Shown here piece by piece: positions 22,785-34,072 of a DNA stretch of 64,000 nt. The DNA lies in assembly GCF_963678635.1 (NCBI RefSeq), contig NC_087065.1, forward strand, positions 74,535,345 through 74,599,344. Reading direction: 5' to 3'. The notes under the pieces are model-generated. The model was not told the origin of the DNA and searched no databases. It saw nothing but the letters and a program-made list of their open reading frames with translations. The position numbers were made by a program, and so were the translations under genes. Each line of letters begins with the position of its first letter. Positions within the stretch are counted from its first letter, which is position 1. This DNA is from Symsagittifera roscoffensis. Its lineage: Eukaryota > Xenacoelomorpha > Acoela > Convolutidae.

Positions 22785-24136
22785 GTGATAAGACTAAGGA
22801 AAAACAAAAATTCCTTCCATGTTCTGTATGTAAAGGTCAACAAGATCTTTGCAATTGCGCCGTATTCAAAGAGAAAAACGCTACGTAGCGAGCGAAACAT
22901 GTAGCCGAACAAAAGCTTTGCTTTGCGTGTTTACAGAGCAACCACAGTTTTCGTAATTATAGCAAGGCCAAAAATTGCCGCAAGTCAGATTGTGAAAGCA
23001 CGCACAACGAGCTCTTACATGGAGCGGAGAAAATTTTTCCTCCTACTAGAAAGGATAATAAAAGTTTCCCGGCGTCAGGTAACGCAAACACTAAACATGT
23101 ATCGACTAACGCTGCCGTCGGCGATATTCATAGCCAGGAGTCAACTAAAGGCCTCCTGCCAGTTGCATCACTCGCCGTCTCTTCGGATGCGACAATTACT
23201 AATGCCCTAGCTCTTTGCGATAGTGCTTCCACGCACTCATGGGTGTCATTTGATCTCGTAAAACGCCTCCATTTGGTTGGCACTCCCGTTAACCTCACCA
23301 TAAATGGATTCATTTCCACGAGCTTAATGAAAACTCATCAAGTAAGTTTTCAAGTTTCCGCCGAAACGAATAATAGTGAATTTTCGTTTTCTTTTCGAGC
23401 TTATGTTAAGGATCATATTCGCATTGGATCGGATAGCATACGTATTCCTGAATTACAGCCGTCCTTTAGGTCGAACTCGTCTTGCTTTAAGTGTGTTGTC
23501 GAAGACATGTCTCTTGCGGACCAAATAAAAACTTGGTATGAGTTGGAGTCATATGGAGCCTTCAAGCAGGTAGATTCCCGCTCCGCCGCCGACAAACGCA
23601 CTTTGTCCGTTTTGAAAAATGACACCTTTCACGATGGTGAGAGGTACATTGTACCAATGCTTTGGAACGATAAAGAAAGTACTTTACCGAATACCTATTT
23701 TTCCTCCTTAGCTCAATTAAAGTCTTTGGAAAAGAGGCTAGATAAGGATCCGTCGCTCCGTGAAAAAGAAGCCGAAACAATTAGAGAAGATGTACAAAAA
23801 GGATATGTCATAATCGTTAAGGCACACGTTCCCAAATCACGAGCCGATCGTGAGTGGTATCTCTCGCATCATCCGGTGTTGAACCCGAATAAACCCGGTA
23901 AGGTGCGCCAAGTCCTCAATGGGGCCTCGAAGTGTCATGGCGCTTCCTTGAACAAATCTCTGTTGGTTGGCCCGGATCTCCTTCAAAACCTCATTTTTGT
24001 ACTTTTAAGATTCCGTCAGCATAAATACGCCATTTCAACTGACATTGAAGGGATGTTTTTACAGGTTGGAGTCCGTGAAGAGATCAGTCTTCTCATCGTT
24101 TTTTGTGGCGGGAGGACCCCACATCAAGTGTGGTAG
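22785..24136 (+). pseudogene. BEL pol, first part: zinc knuckles, protease, RT start
   Basis: After a frame change at 22,784, with one stop near 22,887, the reading CSVCKGQQDLCNC and CFACLQSNHSF gives Cys/His clusters like the Pao knuckles. The protease is of the DUF1758 type, with LCDSASTHSWVS at 23,214-23,249 (D-S-A active site). RT begins with HHPVLNPNKPGKVRQVLNGA, and motif A is YAISTDIEGMFLQV (24,028-24,069). A frameshift at about 24,105-24,135 leads into the next part. Confidence 0.9.
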
Positions 24137-26886
24137 TTCACCAATATACGCGTCACATGTTTGGTGCTCGTGACTCGCCGACTTGTGCGAATTTTGCTTT
24201 GAAGAAGACTGCATCGGATAATCAAGCTGAGAACCCCGAAGCTGCTTCGGCTGTTGTCCAGAAATTTTATATGGATGATTATCTGGATTCTTTTCAAAAC
24301 AGGGATGACGCCTTGAAATTAGATAGGGATTTATTCTCGTTGCTTAAACTAGGTGGGTTTCGTCTGACAAAATTTGTCAGCAACGTGTCCGACGTAACAA
24401 CCGCTCTTGATCCGGACAACCGTTAGTCCAATTCCTCTGTTAAAAATATTTGTGCGAGTCCAGACCAGTCGTCGCATGTTCTCGGTGGTAAGTGGGATCA
24501 CGTAAAAGATACCTTAGTCGCTAGTAGAGGGGTTGATCGTCCACTAGACAAAGCAACCACTCAGCGTACCATGTTGAGTTTTATTTCATCTGTTTTTGAT
24601 CCAATTGGGTTAGTGGCTCCGTATACCGTGAAGGCTCGCCTTCTATTAAAAGATATCTGGCGAATCAGCGGTCAAAAATGGGACGATGATCTTCCAGAGG
24701 AAATCAAAAAGCAATTCCTTGAGTGGCACTCAGGTCTTCAATTGTTAGGTTCTCTGACAATACCTCGCAGCTATTTCACTGAACCTTTCGACCGAATAGA
24801 ACTTCACATGTTCGGTGATAGTTCGCAGGATGTTTTCTGTGCCGTCGCTTTCCTTCGTGCGCGACTTGCTAGCTCCCATCAGACCAAATTAGACTTTGTG
24901 TTTGGCAAAGCCCGCGTCGCGCCTATGAAAGCGCTTTCTATTCCAAAGTTAGAGCTTCAAGCAGTTCTTCTTGCAACCCGCTTAAACGAAGAAATTTTGA
25001 AAGGTCTTACTTTCAAAGTTACGGATGTTTTCATGTGGACAGATAGTACCACTCTTCTTCAGTGGCTTCACTCTTGTAGTAAACTACCAGTTTTTGTTGG
25101 TAATCGCACTGGTGAGGTTCTGGAGTCTACCACCACTGATCAGTGGCATCACATACTTATCGGTGATAACCCAGCTGATACCGGTTCACGAAGGATTTCT
25201 CCGGAAGCCCTCAAGGAAAGCAGCTGGGTTAATGACCCTAGTATACTGAGAACAACTGATTGGCCGTTCAAGCCCGATACAACGGTTATTGATAAAATAA
25301 GACTCAAAGGACCATCATGTGATATCGACATTTGTCTGAAAAATTCGTCAATTTTCGTCGTCGATGTTTTGACAGAAAAAAATCTTCCCTTCGGAAAATG
25401 GGAGAGGTTCAATTCAATTGTAAAATACAAACGCACAGTAGAGTTTTTGTTAAGATGGCTGCCAACCCATAAACTTTTCCGGTCGAGTATATTAGAAATT
25501 ACAGACCCGTCTGAAATGGATATTGCTGAACAGAAGCTCATTTACCTGTCCCAGAGTGAGACAGTCTCTTGTGAGCTAAAACTACTAAGAGCCGGTAAAG
25601 TTATCACGAGGAATAGTCGGATCGCCAAGTATTCGCCGTTCATTGGACCAGCAGGCATCCTTCGCTCGACTGGGCGCATCAGCCGCTTGGTTAATTCCGA
25701 TTTCGATAGCAAGCATCCGATTGTACTTGATGCACGTCACGCGGTTGTTCGGCTATTGGTTCAGCACTTGCACGTTAGGAATTTCCATCAAGGCTTAGAT
25801 TACATGCGTGCGGTGGTTAATTTAAAGTACGTTGTGTTAAATTTGCGATGGTTGCTGCGAAACATTGAAAATACTTGTGTTGCGTGCCGAAAACGCAAAG
25901 CGCAAACAGTAACTCATATTATGGCTGATCTGCCTATTGAAAGGCTGGGTTACAAGCAACCTCCTTTCTCTAACACAGGTGTCGACCACTTTGGGCCGTT
26001 CCTGGTTCCATTCCGGAGACGTACGGAAAAGAGGTGGGGTTTTTTGTTCACCTGTCTCACCACTAGAGCAGTGCACATTGAAGTGGTCCCATCGCTCGAC
26101 ACAAGCTCTTGTGTGATGGGCGTGGAGAAGTTTATTGCACGTCGCGGTACTCCGACTACGATCATGACCGACAACGGCACGAACTTTGTTGGCGCTCAGA
26201 AACAGCTCTTAGCTTGTTGCGTTGAGAGTTGCAACAAGCTCGCACCCGCTGTTTTTGTTGAGAAAGGGATTAAGTGGAAATTCAATCCACACAGTGCACC
26301 GCACCATGGTGGCTCCTGGGAGCGAATAGTTCGGAGTGTCAAGCGCGTTTTGTATGACATCCTAGGCAACAGGAGAGTAACTGAATAGATTCTAAGAACC
26401 ACGCTGTGCCTTGTTGAGCAATCACTTAACGCTAGACCTATAACAGCCGTTAGTTCCTATCCGCTAGATCTAGAGGCGTTGACCCCGAGTCATTTTATCC
26501 TTGGTCAACACGCAGCGAGTTTTCCGTCGCTAAATTTTGAAGAAAACTTCGACCATAAGAAGCGGTTCGCCAGAGCGCAATCATACGCTAACGCAATATG
26601 GACACGGTGGATGCGGGAATACGTTCCTTCCCTCAATATGAGGGCAAAGTGGCACAACCAGTCAGATATTAAGTTGAAAGCCGTCGACTTGGTTTGGTTA
26701 ATAGAGCCTGACACTCCACGTGGACATTATCCACTCGCACGTATTCTAAGACTGCACTTTGGCAAGGACGGATGCGCGAGATCCTCCAACATAAAAACCG
26801 TTACGAGCGAACTGACCCGCCCGACTGTAAAGCTCGCTCCCGTTCTTCCTTGTTTAGGGGTGGAGGATGTTGCAGCGCAAATATAA
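24103..26886 (+). pseudogene. BEL pol, second part: RT, RNase H, integrase
   Basis: One frame with two TAG stops (24,424 and 26,386). YMDD is at 24,268-24,279. RNase H shows HMFGDSSQDVF, KLELQAVLLATRL and FMWTDSTTLLQWL. The integrase zinc part is HLHVRNFHQ...CVACRKRK, and the DDE core has DHFGPF (near 25,987), TDNGTNF (about 26,169) and GGSWERIVRSVKR (about 26,310). The C-terminal DUF5641-like region (MREYVPSLNMRAKW, VWLIEPDTPRGHY) follows the second stop. Apart from the two stops it is intact in layout. Confidence 0.92.
26856..26867 (+). promoter_or_regulatory. Polypurine tract of BEL
   Basis: AGGGGTGGAGGA immediately before the 3' LTR, a run of purines with one T, in the normal place for second-strand priming. 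Confidence 0.85.
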
Positions 26887-27380
26887 AACAAGAAGTACAA
26901 ATGCATAAAAACGCAAATGTGCGAGAGTATGAATGCATATAAATGTAAATGCATATAGGGACAGTAGCCGAGCGTCTACATGGTTTGTCCCGGCGGGTTC
27001 ATTTCCTAGGTCATTTCCTTTCTAGAACTCAAATATGCCCCGAACTTGATGGGATGCTCCGTAACCAGGTTCGTACCCCCCCCCCCCCCCCCGCCCCCTC
27101 CAAAACCTATTTTAACCGTCTTTTCGCTCTAATTTGGTTCAGCCTTGATTAAGGCTGACCTTTAAAAAGAGCAATTTGTCTCAAGGACATTACCGACCGG
27201 TTCTTGTGGCTAGCTTGCACCAATTTGTTATTAAAGCTGTGAATTGGTGACGAATATGATTGAAGTTATACGATGTTTATGCTCGACCGAGATTATGATG
27301 AGTTTTTGCCGATAAATGCTCTCATTAATTTAAACTTCTTGATCCTTCATATTTGTTGATTTACGGAGATTGAGCGCACA
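26868..27380 (+). repeat. BEL 3' LTR (513 bp)
   Basis: Starts TGTTGCAGCG, ends GAGCGCACA. It aligns along its length with the 5' LTR, with an absent B-box segment near 27,000, a C run of about 17 bases near 27,078 and GATAAA in place of AATAAA. Confidence 0.95.
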
Positions 27381-27385
27381 TTGTT
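27381..27385. repeat. Target-site duplication of the BEL element, right
   Basis: TTGTT, the copy of 17,940-17,944; the host element resumes with gctccttgtactgctt, which matches the inverted copies. Confidence 0.9.
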
Positions 27386-28936
27386 GCTCCTTGTACTGCT
27401 TGTCGGATCAATCTTCTCCCAAGACCCTTCCGGATTGAGCGCAAGTCAGCATACCCTTCCGGATTGAGCGCAAATTAGCATTAACGTGCTTAAATACTCA
27501 AATAACCCTACAGTACAAGCCTCACAAACGGGCTACAAAAATGATCATAACGATCCTGATCGATATAAATGCCTGTAACAACAATATATCTATCAACAAC
27601 AAACGGGAGGGTCGGATCACATCTTGTCTGGGGAGATGATTTCTACTGGTTTTTTACTTTTTTACTGTTTTTGGTTTTTTCGCTTTTTTTTATATGTATA
27701 TTTTTTTCTTGGGTACTATACTACTTTTTGTTTGTTTTTATATACCTTTAAGTGTTTTTGGTCACAAACCTCTCAGGGAACGGGGGAACGGCCAATCCCC
27801 CCACCCTTCCTGAAACGTGAATTTTTGGTCTTAACTATGTTAAAAAGCTATTCACGGTAATCCGGAAGGCTTTCGGGTTCCGAATTACCCTTTCGCCCCG
27901 GCGGTTAGGGCCTATTAAGGGCGTTATTATGAGCATCCGCTCGCCGCGGAGTGCTCGTTAACGATTCTGCCGGTCATGATGTTAAAAAAGAATAGCACCC
28001 AGGAGCGCCATAAAAACATCTATGTAACATTCGCCCGGAAGTACATAACGACGGAAAATAAAGGAGGTTCTAAGACGACTGGCCAACGTCTAAGCAGAGC
28101 TCTACATGCTTTTCTTCGTCTCTACCAAAGCCAGTTCTATTGGCGATCTTTCTAACATCGAGTCGACAAAAACGTTACTGTTCTCCGGCTTCGACCAGAA
28201 CGCTCAAATTAACTTGTTTGCATGCAAAATTAGTGAGCTCATGGCTGGGTCTCAGTATCCCCAGACCACGAGGTCACTTCTAAAAACAGGGCCACTACTA
28301 CTTATTGTATTATGATTGTTTTAGTTCAGTAGATAAAAATCATCACCTCCATCGAAGATGGATCAACCTTTTCCCCCAATTCCTAGCTTCTCAGCGTCGT
28401 AAAATGAATTCAGATGTTAAATAAATTCAATTCATGACATAATGGGGAAGCTAAGAGTTTATATAAAACAGTTTCAGTTCAAATCCCGAGACCCCTCCGG
28501 ATTCCTGAATCCGGGGAAATAACAACCTTATCTTCTTTCCGGAAGACTGTTTTTCTACCCCCTTCACCGTTGTTATGAACGGCTTTGCAACGATTGTAGC
28601 GACACAATCGTTGCAACTCGGAACGGTCTCTGCTAACTCTGCTAGTCGTTGTTGTTTTTCTATCGCAATTCTCGTAGTTATCACTATCGCAACTATTGTT
28701 GTTCTGATTTTCTTCTGGTTTTCTTCCAAAATGGCTGTTTTTGCCGTTTCTCAGAAGTGCGACTTCGCAGTTCGAATTTTTAAAATTCCCAAATACCAGA
28801 ATATCTTGTCTTCACCGTTTGACCAATCGTCCCAATAACGTCACTAACGTCTCAAAACTGTCAATTTGGAAGGTTAGCTGCTAACTATTCGAAATCGCCG
28901 AATCTGCATTTTTGTCCATTCTGGTCGAATGTCACA
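27386..28936 (-). repeat. LTR part of the defective Ty3 minus copy, second half
   Basis: Read on the minus strand, it starts TGTGACATTCGACCAGAATGG at 28,936 and matches 29,692-31,180 with many differences (perhaps 10-15 percent by eye). The LTR start is shared by the copies at 29,692 and 53,459 and, more distantly, at 54,768. A TTTATATAAACT word at about 28,455-28,470 (minus) could be a TATA box. The open frames here are LTR shadows. Confidence 0.85.
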
Positions 28937-29691
28937 AATCGTTCACACCATACATGAAAACTTTCGGGTTCTCCATTGAAATTGAGCAGTTTCAATTTTT
29001 CGGAATCCATCAAGATTTTGGTATTTGGAAGTTTCAATTGCCCATAACTTCTTATAATAGAACGTCTCGATGTTCCAAAACAAAAAAGAATTCTTATTCT
29101 TTACTTTCCATAAAATGGTTTAAACCTAAATCATCAACAACCTTCATTTAACAGCATTATTTATGATGTCAATTTAATAATTATAAGTCATAAGTCAATA
29201 TTATTTCACTTCTTTCTCGAACATAGCAATTACAATTTTGTTTACAATCTTTTGGTTCTAAACAACCATGTCTGAAAATTGACCAATCACGAGTATTTCA
29301 ACAAGCAGCTACTTCCTAGTATCACTAGTAAAAATCATTTAACCGCAGCCTTTTGCACTTCCCTAAAGAATGGGAGGATTGGACCGCCTCAGTTAGACGG
29401 ACTTTTCCAGAAATTATGTGTGAGTGGTCACGAGCTATTTGTGATTCGTTGTAAAACAGTGATCCAGAAATAGCTGAAACGTAACAAAATCTGATAAAGA
29501 GAAACATCAAAATTGAGTGACAAAACATCACACTCTCATAAAAGGGTTCAATTAGGGTAATTTGCTCATCAGAAAAAAGCTGACGATAAATCTAGCATGA
29601 CAGAAAGGAGCATCGAATTGGCTAAGCGTGCTACCTTTTAAAAAGTACAGTTTTCTCTCAACAAATCCGAGTTTGAAGATGTTTCAATCTA
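28937..29691. other. Spacer between the two head-to-head Ty3 derivatives
   Basis: About 755 bp without recognised genes. It is the only non-inverted stretch between the two LTR starts, so it likely is older host or element DNA into which one or both copies inserted. The short open frames look like chance. Confidence 0.5.
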
Positions 29692-32117
29692 TGTGACATT
29701 CGACAAGAATGGATCAAAAGGCAGATTCAGCATATTCGAAATTTTAGCAGTGAACCTTCCGAATTGGCGATTTTGAGGGAATAAGAGCGTTATTGGAACG
29801 ATTGGCCAAACGGTGAGGGCAGAAAAGTCGAAGAAGGACACAACAACGATAGTTGCGACGACGACAACAACGAGGAAATTGAGAATCAGAATCAGAGAAA
29901 AGCAGAAGTAGCAGAGACCGCTCCAAGTTGCAACTATTGTGTCGCTACAATAGTTGCAAGGCAGTTGCTAACAACAGTGAGGGGTGGAAACCAGCCTTCC
30001 GGTTTACAGAGAAATCAAGCTTAACGTGCTTGATTCAGTGGATTCGAGAATCAGGAGGGGTTTCGGGACTGAAACTTTTATCATCCTATATGAACTTTTA
30101 GCTTCCCTGTCATGTCCTGAATTGAATTTAATTAACATTTGATTTCATTCTGCTAAGATGAGAAGCTAGGAGTTGGGGGAAAGGGTTGATCCATCTTCGA
30201 TGGAGATGATGATTTTTATCTACTGAACAAAAACTATAATAATTCAATAAGTAGTTGTAGCCCTGTTTTTAGGAGTGACCTCGTGATCTGGGGATACTGA
30301 GACCCAGCCATGAGCTCACTATTTCTGCATGTAATTAAGTTAATTTGAGTGTTTTGACCGAAGCCGAAAGCAGTAACGTTTTTGTCGACCCGATGTTAGA
30401 AAGACCACCGAAAGTACTGGCTTGGTAGAGACGGTGAAAAGAATGCCAGTCGTCTAGTTTAGACGCTCTGTTTAGACGTTAGCCAGTCGTCTTAGGACTT
30501 AGTTTTCTTCTCCGTCGATATGTATCTTCCGGGCGAATGTTACATACATGTTTTTATGGCGCTCCTGGGTGTTATTCTTTTTTAACATCATGACCGGCAG
30601 AACCTTTAACGAGCACTCCGCGCCGAGCGGATGCTCACATTAACGCCCTTAATAGGCCAAAATCGCCGGGCGGAAGGGTAGTTCGGAACGCGGAAGCCTT
30701 CCGGATTACCGTGAATAGCTTTTTAACCTAGTTAAGACCAAAAATTCACGAACCAGGAAGGGTGGGGGGATTCGCGGTCCCGTCATTTCCTGAGTGGTCC
30801 GTGACCAAAAACACTTAAAGATATAGATAAAACCAAACAAAAAGTAGTATAGTACCCAAGAAAAACAAAAAACATAAAAAATAACCGAAAAAACCAAAAA
30901 CAGTAAAAAAGTAAAAAATCAGTAGAAATCATATCCCCAGACAAGATGTGATCCGACCCTCCCGTTTGTTGTTGATAGATATATTGTTGTTACGGCATTT
31001 ATATCAATCAGGATCGTTACCTTAAATTTTGTGGCCCGTTTGTGAGGCTTGTACTGTAGTGTTATTTGAGCATTTAAGCACGTTAATGATAAATTGCGCT
31101 CAATCCGGAAGGGTCAACTGATTTGCGCTCAATCTGGAGGGGTCTTGGGAGAAGATTGATCCGGCAAGCAGTACAAGGAGCAAGAAGAAGGGGCTCAACG
31201 ACAACAACAATCGACTGTTGGGTATCGTTAACAAGTTTTGTATCCCTTTTGGTACAAAAATTAAGATAGTAATCTGTGGGGGGCTCGACAGTGCTGCACT
31301 GTAGTGACCCTTCACCGAACTGCGAATATCCGAGTTAAGCACCTTAATTCGGATATTAAACAAACCCGGAGGGGTATAGTATTACTAATATTATTACTTA
31401 TATAGCCTATATTAATACTCCTATACCGTTTTTCAGTGAAAAACACAGAAAGCAGACCGGTCTTTAGGGTCAAAATAGCGATATTTTGATTCCCCCACAA
31501 ATCGCGATTTTTGAGATATCGATGATTTTTGAAACGGAAGAAAGAGCTAAATTAGTGTGTTACATCGTAACTGCACTACTATAATAGATAGAACCGGTTA
31601 AGTTTAGTTCGGAAGTGGTTGGAACTATTTTGGAACAAAAAACCAAACTTTCGTGATTTTTGAGAAAACGAAACACCATAAATTCAGAAAATTGTTTTAC
31701 TGCCTGTTTAGTAATTTTTTCACTCAGGTTAACTCAATTTTCTCATTGACAGTTTTTCACGTCGCTTTTCAAAGAAAAACAAAAAATTAAATATTTTAAC
31801 CTAAGACTTGAAGCCTTTCATTCCAAGATGGCGCTAAAGAAAACTTCGTAAGCTGTTTTACTGAAGTAAATCTAATTTTTCAGGGCATGAGCAAAAATTT
31901 ATCAGCTTAACCTTCTTCTATAATCCTGCTCATTTTTTGCTCGAAATAGACTAAAGTTCAATTTCTTAGGACGATTTATCGACAAGGGAAAGGACCAATA
32001 TACGAGCTGGACAGCCGCTGTTGTGCCCTTGATTAAGACATAAATGCAGTTTTGTTAGAAAATTTTCTTTGCTCGGTAATGTTGCCTCGCCTCAGGCAAC
32101 GAACACGGATCATGATG

Positions 32118-32172
32118 GGCTTCGAATATCCGACCTTTCGAGTGAGAGACGGAGACTTAATCACTTTGCCAC
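32118..32172 (-). other. tRNA-Ser/Leu-like segment, copy 1
   Basis: On the minus strand TGGCAAAGTGATTAAG (about 32,171-32,156) strongly resembles a Ser/Leu-type A box, and TATTCGAAGCC (32,128-32,118) matches 8 of 11 B-box positions. It lies in the segment of about 740 bp missing from the minus copy, so the insertion may be SINE-related. The matching site at 38,120-38,174 has TGTTCGAAGCC (9 of 11). Confidence 0.45.
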
Positions 32173-33039
32173 CGCTCAGAAAATTTTTTTTTATACTCAC
32201 TGTTTTTTTATACTTGAAATTTTTGAGTTAGAACAGTAAAAATAGTTGTTCGGACAACGTCCACTAGTGAATCTACGAGTTTTAAAACCCGCTACCCGAA
32301 AGGCTTCCGGGTTGCAGAGAAATCGAACTTAACGTGTTCCAATCCGGAGGGGTCTAGGTAGCATAGTTTTTCGCAAATTTTTTCAACTAAAGCGTTTTAG
32401 ATCAGGTCTTTTGCATTGAACTAGAAGAGTATAGGCCTTCTGAGCTCGGATCAATAATTTTCAGGTCAAAAAGAACGGAATTTTGGGAAAAGTTAGGCAG
32501 AACCTATAGGAGACAAACTTTTTGACTTCAGAAAAAAAGACATTTTGGTTGATAACTTTGGAACTACTGGGCATATCGAGTTGATCTTGGTATCAATAGA
32601 TCAGAAATTAGCTGAGCTTATTGATAGGGACAAAAGTTTTTCGAAAAAGTAAGCGTGAATTTTTTTTGAGATTGTTTTAGCAAATTCACCAAATTGGGAG
32701 GGTAGACCCTTCACGTTTTACAATTTTTTTTTAGAAAAGCCCTTACACCCCTACCAAAAGGTAATAGCGGTTGAACAGAGTAACTTTAGGCTATTCTAGA
32801 CAAAAAGGGAAGGCTAAAGGCACAAGAAAACCTTAATCGAGCCGAAGTTGGGCTAGCGATAAGACCCTTCACCGTAAGCGTGAATTGTCAAATAAGAGGC
32901 TTAACTTCAATCCGCAAGGGTCTAGGAAAGCAGTACATACCCTTCCTAGTTAATTGAAAAAGCAAAATCGCATCGGAGAACGTTTCCCGGAGGGTATAGG
33001 TTGAAAGAAGGAAATCTCCGAAAAGCTACTATTACAGAC

Positions 33040-33300
33040 CAGAGGGCTCCCAATCCGGAGGGGTCAAAAAAAAAATTTCTCTTCAAATTAGGAGGGGTCC
33101 GAATCCGGAGGGGTCTAATTTTTGCTAATTCGGAGGGGCCCAAATCCGAAGGGGTCTTACATTCACTATTTCATAGGGGTCTCAATCCGGAGGGGTCTTA
33201 TATTTGCTAACTCATAGGGGTCCCAATCCGGAGGGGGCTCAATTTTGCCGATCCGGAAGGGTCCTATTCGTGCCAATCCGGAGGGGTATTATTTTATTAA
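33040..33300 (+). repeat. GGAGGGGTC-type minisatellite, copy 1
   Basis: About a dozen copies of CAATCCGGAGGGGTC with spacers of variable length and variants such as ctcataggggtcc. It corresponds to 39,060-39,310 and, inverted, 16,575-16,870. Confidence 0.92.
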
Positions 33301-34072
33301 AGGACTAAGGTAAACGGAAGAAAGACTAAAGTGAGAGGTATAAGGTTATTAGCAGACAGGCTAGGAATCAGTGACTGCACTGGTAACTTGCCTTTCAATA
33401 AAGACCAGACCAAACCAAAACAGGTCCGAACTCGGATATTCGCGACACTAAGTCTAAACTAAAAAGAGCGTAATTCATTGGTGTGGATTGAAACCCAAAA
33501 CGTTTTTGTGAAAAGTGACTGCCCTGAGGATTGTAGTAGGTCTAGCTCGGGCAGTCCGAAGGCAGATAGGTAAAACAGTACTTGGTGGGTGCAACAGACG
33601 CCCACTTGAGAAAATTACTGCCATCAAAGTTTTGTCTGTTTGGTGCAGCACCGAGCAGGGAAAGCTTTTTCTTTAAAATATAAGTTCGACTATTGTACTG
33701 CGACCAACTAAAAGTACAATACACATACGTTTTTTATAGAGGTATTCATATTCTGTCATTATATATATTTTTTAGTTTGTTTTTGATTTTAAATGAACAT
33801 AAACTGTGTTTGATTGGGTAGTGAGTACACTACCTTTTAAATTGACTGATAACATCACATTGTGCTAGTTCTCAAACCTTACGACCGATTATCGGTTAGT
33901 GTGAATAAATTATATACAAAACTGTACTCTGATAACATACAGGGATTCGTGGTCACGATTTAATAGAATCTTGTGAAATTTATTGTGTTGTGTCATTATT
34001 ATTGGTAGTCAAACTATAAGGTCACTAGCAATCGAATTAAGTGTATAGGCATTAATAAGTGACAAATTGAGA

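Larger units (their letters stand above)
17945..27380 (+). mobile_element. BEL/Pao LTR retrotransposon, about 9.4 kb, nested
   Basis: LTR to LTR: 5' LTR 17,945-18,463, primer-binding site, long leader, gag, then pro-RT-RNase H-integrase, polypurine tract, and 3' LTR 26,868-27,380. Termini are TGTTGCAG...CGCACA. The pol order and its motifs (DUF1758-type protease, YMDD, RNase H, HHCC and DDE integrase) are those of Pao. The element has a handful of lesions and the two LTRs differ by an indel and several bases, so it is old and inactive. It was inserted in an older Ty3 derivative lying on the minus strand. Confidence 0.96.
29692..34072 (+). repeat. LTR/leader of plus copy 1
   Basis: Starts TGTGACATTCGACAAG. 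The LTR 3' end could not be fixed, since the next candidate primer region (tggtagtcaaactat near 34,005) is unproven. The stretch is largely non-coding and full of GGAGGGGTC motifs. It is about 98 percent identical to copy 2 (35,733-40,090) at a spacing of about 6.0 kb. The diverged minus element has an LTR of 889 bp, so this may be an LTR plus a long leader, or a greatly expanded LTR. Confidence 0.75.

Noticed and set aside
32100-32180. A functional tRNA gene
   Set aside because: Only the box elements are close to consensus. The acceptor and anticodon stems do not pair by eye.
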